From a virus: 64,000 bases of DNA. The stretch is from positions 1 to 64,000 of IMG/VR virus record IMGVR_UViG_3300037189_002988; one strand, 5' to 3'. The notes beneath the pieces are model-generated. The model was given only the letters and a program-made list of their open reading frames with translations. It had not been told where the DNA came from and did not search any database. Below are positions 17,587 to 25,815 of this stretch, in pieces. The stretch's first letter is position 1, and each line of letters begins with the position of its first letter. The position numbers and the translations under genes are program-made.

Positions 17587-18156
17587 ATGGGATTAAATAA
17601 ACTCAATCATCAATATGATTATGAATTAAACGTTCCTATATTATCATCAGGTAATAATTCAACTATTGTTAATAATACAATTGGTACTAATAATATATCT
17701 GGTGTAAGTAATATTTCTAGCCCCCCTGCAACTACAGCCTCAGCATCTTTTACAAATACAGTTGACATTACTGGAAGACTTGATGTATCTGAAATATCAG
17801 AAAGAATTACTGATGTAGTTGTAACCCCAAGTGGTCTTTGTTATACAAACTTTAATCTTTCTAGCATATTTTATTTATCAAATAGTCCAACATCAAATTT
17901 TGCAATGAATGTTGATAATGTTCCAACAACCAATTTAAAATCAAATGTAGCATCTTTAATAATTCCACAAGGTGCAACAGGCTACGGAGTTTCAACTTTT
18001 CAAATTAATGGAGTTACTCAAACAATTAGATGGTTAGGTGGAACAGGACCAACTCCAACTAACGGTGCTGGAAGAATAGATATATATAACTTTACTATGA
18101 TTAGAAGATCAAATTCTTGGATAGTTATAGGTAACGCTAACCAAAATATTATTTAG
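17587..18156 (+). CDS. fibre protein with NQTIRW-type C-domain (copy 1)
   Basis: A 189-residue protein. The C-terminal 120 residues (Tyr-Thr-rich beta strands, GVTQTIRWLGGTGPTPT, GRIDIYNFTMIR, SWIVIGNANQNII) match the C-terminal part of 24874-25806. In both places the next gene is a Gly-rich adhesin, so the two appear to be a functional pair. The N-terminus (LNHQYDYELNVP) is probably the dock. AAGGGGCGGG precedes the ATG. Confidence 0.55.
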   Translation: MGLNKLNHQYDYELNVPILSSGNNSTIVNNTIGTNNISGVSNISSPPATTASASFTNTVDITGRLDVSEISERITDVVVTPSGLCYTNFNLSSIFYLSNSPTSNFAMNVDNVPTTNLKSNVASLIIPQGATGYGVSTFQINGVTQTIRWLGGTGPTPTNGAGRIDIYNFTMIRRSNSWIVIGNANQNII

Positions 18157-18163
18157 GAGTTAT

Positions 18164-18916
18164 ATGCCAGCAACTAGTATATTATCTGGAAACTTTGGAG
18201 TAATTGGAAAAAGATCTGGTAGCGGTGGTGGATCTTTTAATGCATCTGGTGGAAATCAAACTATAGATAGTGGCGGATATAGAATTCATAAATTTACAGC
18301 AACTGGTTCATTTACTGCAGTTGGAACAAAGTCAATACAATGTTTTGTTTTGGCAGGTGGAGGACCAGGTTCTTTAGCAACAGGGTCAAATGGCGGTGGT
18401 GGAGGTGGTGCTGGAGGATTAATTATTTCTTCTTTTAATAATGTAGGAACAAACGTATATACAATTACTGTTGGTGGTGCTGGTTCAAGTTCTTCAATTG
18501 ATAGTATAAAAGTTGCACAACCTGGTGGTGCTGGTGGAGCATTAAGTTCAAGCGGCACACCTGGACCATCTGGTGGCGGTGGAGGTGGATACGGAAGTGG
18601 TGCATTTGGTGGATACAATGATGATCTTGATGCAGAAACATTTGGAAATGCAGGTGGAAATGGAAATTCTTCTGGTACACCATTAGGTGGTGGAGGAGGA
18701 GGTGCTGGTGGTCCTGGAGGAAATGCAAGTAGTTCGTTTGGTGGCTCTGGCGGATTAGCATACACATCATCATTTGATGGAACATCAAGAGAGTATGGTC
18801 GTGGTGGTGCTGGATTTAATGGATCAAATAGTGGAAATGCTGCTAACACTGGAAATGGTGGAACATATCTTAGTGCAGGCGGTAGTGGAATTGTAATGTT
18901 AAGATATGCAATTTAA
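18164..18916 (+). CDS. glycine-rich tail adhesin 4
   Basis: A 250-residue protein: a short N-terminal Gly/Ser segment, a YRIHKFTATGSFTAVGT strand block common to adhesins of this subtype, then glycine-rich sheets from about residue 65 and a GGSGIVMLRYAI ending. The N-terminus differs from the 10.2-13.3 kb triplet but matches those at 20775, 25816 and 29807. It is paired with the NQTIRW-type protein just upstream. Confidence 0.7.
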   Translation: MPATSILSGNFGVIGKRSGSGGGSFNASGGNQTIDSGGYRIHKFTATGSFTAVGTKSIQCFVLAGGGPGSLATGSNGGGGGGAGGLIISSFNNVGTNVYTITVGGAGSSSSIDSIKVAQPGGAGGALSSSGTPGPSGGGGGGYGSGAFGGYNDDLDAETFGNAGGNGNSSGTPLGGGGGGAGGPGGNASSSFGGSGGLAYTSSFDGTSREYGRGGAGFNGSNSGNAANTGNGGTYLSAGGSGIVMLRYAI

Positions 18917-18929
18917 TAAATTACTACAA

Positions 18930-18938
18930 TGCTATAAT
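18930..18938 (+). promoter_or_regulatory. extended -10 TGCTATAAT
   Basis: Lies in the 38-base gap before the 18955 gene and is followed by AAAAGGTGA as ribosome-binding site. It would start the second A-B-G cassette independently. Confidence 0.55.
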
Positions 18939-18954
18939 TAAAAAGGTGAATTAA

Positions 18955-20439
18955 ATGACAAAACCAATGTATATTTGGGACGGATTATCTTGGCAACCAG
19001 CCGTTGATAATTTACTTGGAACAACTGCAAAAGTTGTTTATCAAGCATCTGAGCCAGATATTGTAGAAATTGGTACTGTATGGGTAAATAGTGCTGCGTC
19101 TGCAGTTCCAGACTATACGGCCACAAGTGCAACTCAAATTGCATATAGCCCTTCAATTTATACTTCAGCAAGTGCAACTAATGTTCAATTAGGACTAGAT
19201 TATTTAAGACTTAATCCTTTTGTTTACGTTACTTCTGTAACAAGACCAGGGTATCCAAATATTGGAATGGTTATATATGAAACAGATACTAAAAAAACAT
19301 ATATGTGGAATGGACTAAAGTGGGCAAATGTAAGTGATAGTGCTGCAATATATCAATCAGCAGACCCATCTATATCAGATCCATTTATAAACGTTGGAAC
19401 GTTTTGGGTTGATTCAGACAACGGTGTTTTAAAATATTTTAATGGTACATCTTTTGTTGAACCAGAATTTCTTGATTATTTAACATTATCTTCAGCATCG
19501 TCAACATACTTAACAAGATCTTCGGCATCGTCAACATACTTAACTCAATCTTCAGCATCCTCAACATATACCACCCCAGCACAAATAGCACAAGACTATT
19601 TATCTAAAGCCTCAGCATCATCAACATACTTAACACAGTCTTCAGCGTCATCAACCTATCTAACTCAATTTGTTGCAAGCACTGATTACTTAACAATTGC
19701 AAACGCAACCAATAACTACCTTCCTAAAACTGCAAGCATGGCATTCACTAGGTGGAGAAAGACATATTCTGCTTCAGCAACTGCTATAACAGGCTCTGAT
19801 GATAATCTATATAGTTTACAATATAATCCAGGGTATGAACAAGTATTCATAAATGGAGTATTACTTGCTAATAATGAATATACTACTACTAACTCAAACT
19901 TAATTACTTTAAATCAACCAGTATTACCTAATGAAATTATAGATATATATGCATATCAAAATTCAACGAATGTTAATACATATACCCAGGGTCAAATAGA
20001 CTCTAAATATAATGAGTATTCAAGATGGAGAAAAGCATTTTTATCAAGTGCTTCTGTAATTACAGGAATAGATGACCTTGGAAATACTTTAAACTATACC
20101 CCTGGATATGAACAAGTATATTTAAATGGTATTTTATTAACTCCAATTATTGACTATACAAGACTAGCAAATACTGTTATAACATTGCCTACCTCAATAG
20201 TTTCTGGAGATATATTAGAAATAGTTGGACTCAAACCATTTAATGTAGCAAGTCTTGATTTTGAGCCAAACATACCTTATGTATCAGCATCACCTACTTC
20301 TCCAGTACCTGGTACTTTATGGATTGACTCAACAACTATCACTTCACCCAAATTGAAAGTGTATAATGGAACTAAGTGGATCGCTGTCTCTGGTGGTGGA
20401 GGAGACTCTGGTTTCCATCCATTCTTTGGAGCGTACTAA
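18955..20439 (+). CDS. cassette A protein (copy 2): KPMYIWDG-type dock with repeat stalk
   Basis: A 494-residue protein. The N-terminus TKPMYIWDGLSWQPAV is a variant of the dock motif, and a second copy (KTYMWNGLKWANV) occurs near residue 117. Residues about 179-238 hold the ten-residue SSASSTYLT repeat (DNA 19489-19668), likely a trimeric stalk. Two tandem beta domains follow (RWRKTYSASATAITG and RWRKAFLSSASVITG, each with YNPGYEQVFINGVLL-like text), a clear internal duplication. The end GGGGDSGFHPFFGAY matches other A proteins. Followed by B and G genes. Confidence 0.65.
   Translation: MTKPMYIWDGLSWQPAVDNLLGTTAKVVYQASEPDIVEIGTVWVNSAASAVPDYTATSATQIAYSPSIYTSASATNVQLGLDYLRLNPFVYVTSVTRPGYPNIGMVIYETDTKKTYMWNGLKWANVSDSAAIYQSADPSISDPFINVGTFWVDSDNGVLKYFNGTSFVEPEFLDYLTLSSASSTYLTRSSASSTYLTQSSASSTYTTPAQIAQDYLSKASASSTYLTQSSASSTYLTQFVASTDYLTIANATNNYLPKTASMAFTRWRKTYSASATAITGSDDNLYSLQYNPGYEQVFINGVLLANNEYTTTNSNLITLNQPVLPNEIIDIYAYQNSTNVNTYTQGQIDSKYNEYSRWRKAFLSSASVITGIDDLGNTLNYTPGYEQVYLNGILLTPIIDYTRLANTVITLPTSIVSGDILEIVGLKPFNVASLDFEPNIPYVSASPTSPVPGTLWIDSTTITSPKLKVYNGTKWIAVSGGGGDSGFHPFFGAY
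19489..19668 (+). repeat. 30-bp in-frame repeats (SSASSTYLT stalk)
   Basis: Five degenerate 30-base units, three in tandem (19489, 19519, 19549) and two more at 19609 and 19639, encode ten-residue SSASSTYLT-x repeats. Near-identical units offer sites for slippage or recombination that would change stalk length without breaking the frame. Confidence 0.7.
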
Positions 20440-20775
20440 ATGCCTAATGTTTATAAGTCACCAGCACAGGTAATACCTGTTGCAGAAACCTTAACAACTC
20501 TTTATTCTGTACCAGCAAGTACTCAAACAGTTATATCAAATATACACGTTTGTAATCTTGGAACAACATCTGCATCAATAAGAATTGCAGTTAGACCACT
20601 TGGTGCACAGATTGCAAATCAACACTACTTATTTTACGGACTAACAGTAACTGCTTATGATACTATTGAATTAGGTCATGGAATTACCATGGGTGCATCA
20701 GATGTATTATCAGTGCATGCATCTAGTGGTAGTGTAAGTTTTACTTTATCATATGCCGAGGTGACTGCAGACTAA
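20440..20775 (+). CDS. cassette B protein (copy 2): HY-motif beta protein
   Basis: A 111-residue all-beta protein with ASTQTVISNIHVCNLGT, RIAVRPLG and ANQHYLFYGL, and an ILSVHASSGSVSFTLSYAEV-type ending. It aligns along its length with 29478-29807 and with the C-terminal half of 9645-10214. It begins directly at the A stop and overlaps the G start by one base. Similar small proteins occur in other aquatic phages; the role is probably structural. Confidence 0.6.
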   Translation: MPNVYKSPAQVIPVAETLTTLYSVPASTQTVISNIHVCNLGTTSASIRIAVRPLGAQIANQHYLFYGLTVTAYDTIELGHGITMGASDVLSVHASSGSVSFTLSYAEVTAD

Positions 20776-21650
20776 TGCCAATAAGTTCATTAAACTCAAT
20801 TGCAAGAAATCCAAATGTTCAATTATTAACTGCAAATGGAGGAAACTCATTTTCAGATATAGTTGTGGGGCAACAAACATTTAGAGTTCATACATTTTTA
20901 TCATCATCAAATTTTACAATAACTGCTGGACAAGGGGTTATTGAATATACTATTGTTGCTGGAGGTGGTGCTGGAGGTGGTGTTAATAACACAACTCCAT
21001 CTGGCGGTGGAGGTGGTGCTGGAGGAATGTTGAGTGGTGTAACAAATATATTAGTTGCTGGAACTTATCCAGTTGTTGTTGGTTCAGGTGGACCAGCAAA
21101 TAGTTATGTGGGAAACCCTGGAGGAAATTCAAGTTTTAACAACGTTACATGCTTTGGCGGTGGACAAGGTGGTGCTCATGGTGCAGATGGTGGATACCAA
21201 GGAGGATCTGGTGGAGGTGCTTCTCATTGGGGCCAAGGTGCTGCTGGTGTTGCTGGACAAGGATTTAGAGGTGGTAACGCTAATGCATCAAGTGGACATT
21301 TAGGTGGAGGCGGAGGCGGTGCTGGTGGTACTGGTGGAGACGCTAGCGGACAAGTTGCTGGAGCAGGCGGAAGTGGTGCTTCGACAACAATAACTGGAAC
21401 TTCAATAACACACGCAGGTGGTGGTGGAGGTGGATCAGATAATCGTGGTTCATCAAATCAAGTAGGTGGTCCTGCAGGTTCAGGTGGTGGAGGAACTGGT
21501 GGAGGTGGTCCAAATAACTGGCAAGGTCAAGCAGCCCAAATAAATACTGGATCAGGCGGTGGCGGTGGTTCTGGTTGGACAAGTGGTGTTACAAGAACTG
21601 GTGGTAACGGCGGCAGTGGAATAGTTTATATTCGCTATAGGATAGCCTAA
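20775..21650 (+). CDS. glycine-rich tail adhesin 5
   Basis: A 291-residue protein: N-terminal FRVHTFLSSSNFTITAGQG strand block, then GGGAGGG sheets from about residue 62 with Asn/His/Trp-bearing loops, ending GGSGIVYIRYRIA. It is the G member of the second A-B-G cassette. Glycine codons are mostly GGT and GGA, giving long GGTGGN nucleotide runs that could promote recombination among the adhesin genes. Confidence 0.7.
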   Translation: MPISSLNSIARNPNVQLLTANGGNSFSDIVVGQQTFRVHTFLSSSNFTITAGQGVIEYTIVAGGGAGGGVNNTTPSGGGGGAGGMLSGVTNILVAGTYPVVVGSGGPANSYVGNPGGNSSFNNVTCFGGGQGGAHGADGGYQGGSGGGASHWGQGAAGVAGQGFRGGNANASSGHLGGGGGGAGGTGGDASGQVAGAGGSGASTTITGTSITHAGGGGGGSDNRGSSNQVGGPAGSGGGGTGGGGPNNWQGQAAQINTGSGGGGGSGWTSGVTRTGGNGGSGIVYIRYRIA

Positions 21651-21651
21651 A

Positions 21652-22698
21652 ATGGGTAGAGCAAGAGATATTGCTAGTTTATTCACAACAAGTAGTGCAT
21701 TAGCAACAGATAGTGAAGTTGCTTCTTTATATACCCCGCTATCTTCTCCAGTAACATCATATAAAAATAAATTAATTAATGGAGAATTTGATATTTGGCA
21801 AAGAGGAACTACCTTTAGTGCTGGTGGCTATACTGCAGATAGATGGCTTCTACAGGTAAACGGATCAGGTGCAACAAGGTCAGTATCTCAACAAACACTT
21901 ACTCCAGGCTCTATAACTGGATATGAATCAGCATTCTTTTTAAGATATAATCAGTCAGTTGCTGGTACTAGTGCTACGTTTAATATTATCGACCAAAGAA
22001 TTGAAGATGTTAGAACTCTTGCAGGTCAAACTGTAACAGTATCATTTTGGGCTAAAGCAGATTCAACAAGAACTATCACCTCATCTATTCAACAAGTATT
22101 TGGAACTGGTGGGTCATCAGAAGTTGCTGGATTAGCAAGTGGTAACATAAACATTACAACATCTTGGACTAGATATTCTTATACTGGAACTTTATCAAGT
22201 ATATCTGGAAAAACAATTGGTACAGATAGTTATGCAGCATTTAGAATTAATTTTCCAATAAATGCTACATTTACCGTAGATATTTGGGGGGTACAAGTAG
22301 AAAATGGATCTATTGCTACTGAATTTGAACAAAGATTTATAGGTGATGAATTAAGAATGTGTCAAAGATATTATGAAAAATCTTATGCATTAACAACAAA
22401 TCCAGGAACAATAAATGTTGGAATTACTGTAAATGGATTTAGCACATCTTCTGCTCAAAAGTGCATATTTCCTGGTCCTTGGAAAGTTCAAAAAAGAACA
22501 ACTCCGTCAAACGTAATAGTATATGACGAAGCAGGTAACTCAAATAGAATATCAACTTTAGATGCTGGCGGAACTGCTACAAACAATGTTGCTGTTGCAA
22601 TTAGTATTTTTGATGATTCTTGTTTTCGTGCTTTAGGTTCAAATAATGGAACACAAGCAGGATATAAATATTCTTGGACCGCTGATGCAGAATTATAA
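21652..22698 (+). CDS. tail fibre with carbohydrate-binding-like jelly roll
   Basis: A 348-residue protein. The N-terminus MGRARDIASLFTTSSAL is a familiar fibre attachment segment in aquatic phages. Then comes KNKLINGEFDIWQRGTTF and YTADRW, the opening of a CBM-like jelly roll (about 42-200) whose VSFWAKADS and GVQVENGSIATEFEQR motifs are typical. The C-terminal domain is beta-rich. Likely function: glycan binding on the host envelope. Confidence 0.7.
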   Translation: MGRARDIASLFTTSSALATDSEVASLYTPLSSPVTSYKNKLINGEFDIWQRGTTFSAGGYTADRWLLQVNGSGATRSVSQQTLTPGSITGYESAFFLRYNQSVAGTSATFNIIDQRIEDVRTLAGQTVTVSFWAKADSTRTITSSIQQVFGTGGSSEVAGLASGNINITTSWTRYSYTGTLSSISGKTIGTDSYAAFRINFPINATFTVDIWGVQVENGSIATEFEQRFIGDELRMCQRYYEKSYALTTNPGTINVGITVNGFSTSSAQKCIFPGPWKVQKRTTPSNVIVYDEAGNSNRISTLDAGGTATNNVAVAISIFDDSCFRALGSNNGTQAGYKYSWTADAEL

Positions 22699-22718
22699 AA
22701 TGGAGGGTATAGAATAAT

Positions 22719-23243
22719 ATGGGTATAACAAGAGAAATGTCAAAGATCTTATCAACAAGTACTGCTATTACCACAGATGCAGAAATATCTGCATATAACT
22801 ATTTATCACAAACATCTGCTAGTACAACATACGCTACAATTTCTAACTTTCCATCAAGTGCCTGGACATCTTTTAATCCTCAATTAGACCAGGGTACAAC
22901 AAATATTAGTAAAACTATCAACTATTGTAAATATATTAAGTTAGGTAAAACTGTTATTGCAAATGGATATATTGCAGTCACTGCAAATGGAACTGCAGGA
23001 GCAAACGTTACTTTAACCCTTCCATTACTAGCAGCAAGTGCTGGTCAGCCAATTGGTAGTTTTATAATTTATGGATCAAGTGGCAACGTAAACTTTGCTG
23101 GAACAGCCTGGGCTTTAACAACAAGCCAAATGGCATTTAGATCAGATGCCTCTAACTTTGAATCATATTTTGGAAATCAACCAAATAGGGCTATAGTAAA
23201 CATAGACTCAATTGCTTTTTCAATTGCCTATGAAGTGGCTTAA
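22719..23243 (+). CDS. short tail fibre protein
   Basis: A 174-residue protein sharing the previous gene's type of N-terminus (MGITREMSKILSTSTAITTD) and a short SASTTYATIS coil. A C-terminal beta head (about 55-174) follows with INYCKYIKLGKTVIANGYIAV, a pattern common in phage fibre heads. GGAGGG lies 12 bases before the ATG. It may bind as an alternative tip on the same dock. Confidence 0.6.
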   Translation: MGITREMSKILSTSTAITTDAEISAYNYLSQTSASTTYATISNFPSSAWTSFNPQLDQGTTNISKTINYCKYIKLGKTVIANGYIAVTANGTAGANVTLTLPLLAASAGQPIGSFIIYGSSGNVNFAGTAWALTTSQMAFRSDASNFESYFGNQPNRAIVNIDSIAFSIAYEVA

Positions 23244-23273
23244 TAGGATATAATATAACGAGGAGGTAGTAAA

Positions 23274-23642
23274 ATGGCACATTTTGCAGAATTAAATGAA
23301 GATAATATTGTTCAAAGAGTAATTGTTGTTAATAATGAAGACTGTCTAGACGCTAATGGCGTTGAGTCAGAAGAAGTTGGTTCAGCATTTTGTCACAATT
23401 TATTAGGTGGCACCTGGAAACAAACATCATATAGTGGTAGTTTTAGAAAAAACTATGCTGGTAATGGATATAAATATGATGCTGAAAAAGATGCTTTTAT
23501 TTCACCAAAACCATTTAGTAAGTGGATTCTTAATGAAGATACTTGTCAGTGGGAACCACCAGTAGCATATCCAGATGATGATAAGTTTTATGTATGGAAT
23601 GATAACAAAGGAGTATGGGAAGAGTCTGATCTTTCTAACTAA
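23274..23642 (+). CDS. MAHFA-type conserved phage protein (copy 1)
   Basis: A 122-residue protein with MAHFAELNEDNIVQRVIVV, then GGTWKQTSYSG, NYAGNGYKYD and PKPFSKWILNEDTCQWEPP. This is a widespread protein next to tail-fibre genes in aquatic phages (T4-like cyanophages and others), of unknown mechanism. A shorter divergent relative is at 30553, which lacks the WKQTSY and YAG core. GAGGAGG is an excellent ribosome-binding site. Overlaps the next start by one base. Confidence 0.7.
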   Translation: MAHFAELNEDNIVQRVIVVNNEDCLDANGVESEEVGSAFCHNLLGGTWKQTSYSGSFRKNYAGNGYKYDAEKDAFISPKPFSKWILNEDTCQWEPPVAYPDDDKFYVWNDNKGVWEESDLSN

Positions 23643-23899
23643 TGCCTAACATATCAGCAAATTCTAGACCAGCACAAGTTTGGAATGGAACCGAATGGGT
23701 TCCAATTGCTGGCGTTCAACCAAACTATGAATTTGGTGCAGCAGATCCAACACATGCTGCAAAAGAAGGAACCGTCTACTTTAAATTAAGCGGGGAATTA
23801 AATGAAGTAGTAGGTTTATATGTAGTTATTAATGGAACTTGGATAGAATTTAAGTCAGTATTTAATTTACAGAATGTAACATGGGGCGACCTTGCTTGA
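23642..23899 (+). CDS. minimal RPAQVWNG dock protein
   Basis: An 85-residue protein consisting almost only of the dock motif (NSRPAQVWNGTEWVPI) and a following beta segment with GTVYFKLSGELNEVVGLYV. It lacks the stalk and C-terminal domain of the longer A proteins. It may be a decayed cassette remnant or a free competitor or cap for the dock site. The sequence is intact with a clean stop. Confidence 0.55.
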   Translation: MPNISANSRPAQVWNGTEWVPIAGVQPNYEFGAADPTHAAKEGTVYFKLSGELNEVVGLYVVINGTWIEFKSVFNLQNVTWGDLA

Positions 23900-23902
23900 C
23901 AA

Positions 23903-23911
23903 TGATATAAT
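23903..23911 (+). promoter_or_regulatory. extended -10 TGATATAAT
   Basis: Sits in the short gap before the second LtfC-like gene, with AAAGGGTGA as ribosome-binding site downstream. A TTGACA just upstream (23896) is too close to serve as its -35. Confidence 0.55.
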
Positions 23912-23927
23912 AAAAAGGGTGATATAA

Positions 23928-24278
23928 ATGGCATTTCCAGCAACATATAATTTCAATTACTACCGTGGTGATAGTTACGAGTTCGTTATTTATCCAAAGA
24001 ATGCTAATGGAACTGCATTTGATTTATCATCTTACAATTCTAATTTATTTACAGTAGCAACAGATAGAGGTACTGGTGCAACTCTAGTAGGAACTGGTAC
24101 AGTAACAAAGTCTGGCTCTACAGCACTAATATGTAAAATAACTCCAACACTTGGAGATTTAATGTCTTTAGCAACATATGTTTATGATGTTCAAATTAAT
24201 AATACAACAGCGTCAACTAAGTACACACTACTAACAGGAAACATCAGCGTAACACAAGACGTATCTGGCAGGGTATAA
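23928..24278 (+). CDS. LtfC-like beta-sandwich tail protein (copy 2)
   Basis: A 116-residue protein with FNYYRGDSYEFVIYPKN, TAFDLSSYNSNLFTVAT and a YDVQINN...ISVTQDVSGRV ending. It has the same layout as 3516-3860 (GDS/GST opening, DLxxY, Y-D-x-E/Q-x, I-x-VTxxV end). It again heads a group of fibre genes, so the module has been duplicated or captured twice. Stop abuts the next start. Confidence 0.6.
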   Translation: MAFPATYNFNYYRGDSYEFVIYPKNANGTAFDLSSYNSNLFTVATDRGTGATLVGTGTVTKSGSTALICKITPTLGDLMSLATYVYDVQINNTTASTKYTLLTGNISVTQDVSGRV

Positions 24279-24854
24279 ATGGCAATTAACTCAGTAGTTC
24301 AAACTGATTCAATCACAGTGTTTGGTCCACCAGCAGCAATTGATGTTGCTTTAGACATTGGCCCATCTGGAGAAAGAGGAAGTTTAATATATTCTGGATC
24401 TGGTGATCCAAACATTAATACAGGTGCATTTGTTAACGAAAGTCCAAAAGTAAGCGACCTATATGTTAGAACAGACGCTGGTGGAGACTATGGTGTTGTA
24501 TACCAATATAATACAGTTCCTGGCGGTAATGAATGGCAATCAGTATTAAAGTTTCAGCCAATATTATTTAGTAAAATAGAAACATTAAATTTTGCTTCAG
24601 GTAGTGCAAGTGTTTCTATACCACTAAGTGAAATTTATCAAGATGCACCAGCATCATTATTGGCAGAAAATATTTCAATTCAACTTACACCACAACACTC
24701 TGAGGCTATCGCACACTCAATTTCAGCAAAGGCTTTAAGTGTATCTGGAACAAGGGCACTACTATTTACAGTCAAGGCAAAACAAATAGCGGGTAGTATA
24801 ACTGATTTATCAGGCAATATAGCCTTTAACATATCTATTACTATCGTGTTATAA
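24279..24854 (+). CDS. tail fibre-associated protein downstream of LtfC copy 2
   Basis: A 191-residue protein: an N-terminal Val/Ile-rich strand segment, a short GPSGERG collagen-like turn (positional counterpart of GPQGPAG in 3860-4204), DLYVRTDAGGDYGVVYQYN, and a C-terminal beta domain. Position and the N-terminal arrangement parallel the gene after LtfC copy 1. I do not recognise a specific family. Confidence 0.5.
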   Translation: MAINSVVQTDSITVFGPPAAIDVALDIGPSGERGSLIYSGSGDPNINTGAFVNESPKVSDLYVRTDAGGDYGVVYQYNTVPGGNEWQSVLKFQPILFSKIETLNFASGSASVSIPLSEIYQDAPASLLAENISIQLTPQHSEAIAHSISAKALSVSGTRALLFTVKAKQIAGSITDLSGNIAFNISITIVL

Positions 24855-24855
24855 T
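24847..24855 (+). promoter_or_regulatory. extended -10 TGTTATAAT
   Basis: Overlaps the last codons and stop of the preceding gene, 18 bases before the 24874 ATG, with AAGGTGA between. It would give extra transcription of the fibre/Gly-rich pair. Confidence 0.5.
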
Positions 24856-24873
24856 TTAAGAAGGTGAAGCAAA

Positions 24874-25806
24874 ATGGCAGGTCAATTTTTAAGTGATGCA
24901 TCTGGATACGGTGCTACAGAATTTGATACAAAGATTCCCTCACTAAACGATCAAGCAAATATCGTAGAGGCTTTTAAACTTTATCACTATGGACTAGATA
25001 ACTATACAGGTGCAGAAGCACCAGCAGCAGACAGCATCCACGCTCATTTATCAGACTTTAACACAAGACTAGAATTACAAGAAAGCACACCATCTGGCGG
25101 TGGAGTTGTTCAAACAGCAATTCCTCATTTACTAGTTAGAGCAGATAATACAACAACTATTCTTCCAGAAGGATACATCTGGGTTGATCAAGATGGAACA
25201 GTTCCAAGTGTTACAGCCGCTGGAGTTGTATCATACTTAAATGATGAACCATCACCAGCAACACATGGTCAAGTTTGGATTGACAAAGACTACAATATTG
25301 CACCAGTAAATATTTCAGCATATGCACCTACTGCAAATCCTACTTTTACAGGAACAGTAATTGCTCCAACACTAAACTCAACAACTTTAACAGCAACAAC
25401 AGCAAACTTAACAAACTTAACAGTTACTGGAGCAGCAAACATTGCTGAAGTTACAGAAACTGTAAACACCTTGTCATTTGTATCTGGCTCAGTAACTGGA
25501 AATTATAATGATAGTGCAATTTTTTACACATCATCAGGAACAATTGCAAACTTTGGAGTAATTCTTACAAACATTCCAACAACAAATAATAGAGTAACAA
25601 CAATGTCATTTATGATAACTCAAGCATCAACTGGATATATTCCAAATGCAATAAGTGTTAACGGATCAAATCAAACAATTAGATGGGTTGGTGGAACCGC
25701 TCCAACTCCAACAAGTTCTGTAGGGAAAATTGATATCTTCATATTTTCACTTTTAAGAATATCCGATTCTTGGATAGTTCTTGGAAGTTCTAATTTAAAT
25801 ATTTAA
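24874..25806 (+). CDS. tail fibre protein with NQTIRW-type C-domain (copy 2)
   Basis: A 310-residue protein. The N-terminal half has a SGYGATEFDTKIPSLNDQANI segment and an EAFKLYHYGLDNYTG helix, then HAHLSDFNTRL and proline-rich linkers, a pattern seen in phage fibres. The middle has PTFTGTVIAPTLN, a fibre-shaft repeat. The C-terminal 120 residues match 17587-18156 (SNQTIRWVGGTAPTPT, SWIVLGSSNLNI). It is followed by a Gly-rich adhesin, as is copy 1. Confidence 0.65.
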   Translation: MAGQFLSDASGYGATEFDTKIPSLNDQANIVEAFKLYHYGLDNYTGAEAPAADSIHAHLSDFNTRLELQESTPSGGGVVQTAIPHLLVRADNTTTILPEGYIWVDQDGTVPSVTAAGVVSYLNDEPSPATHGQVWIDKDYNIAPVNISAYAPTANPTFTGTVIAPTLNSTTLTATTANLTNLTVTGAANIAEVTETVNTLSFVSGSVTGNYNDSAIFYTSSGTIANFGVILTNIPTTNNRVTTMSFMITQASTGYIPNAISVNGSNQTIRWVGGTAPTPTSSVGKIDIFIFSLLRISDSWIVLGSSNLNI

Positions 25807-25815
25807 GGAAAACCT

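Noticed and set aside
23896-23911. TTGACA and TATAAT as a joined promoter
   Set aside because: Only 4 bases separate them; I treat the -10 as an extended one without that -35.
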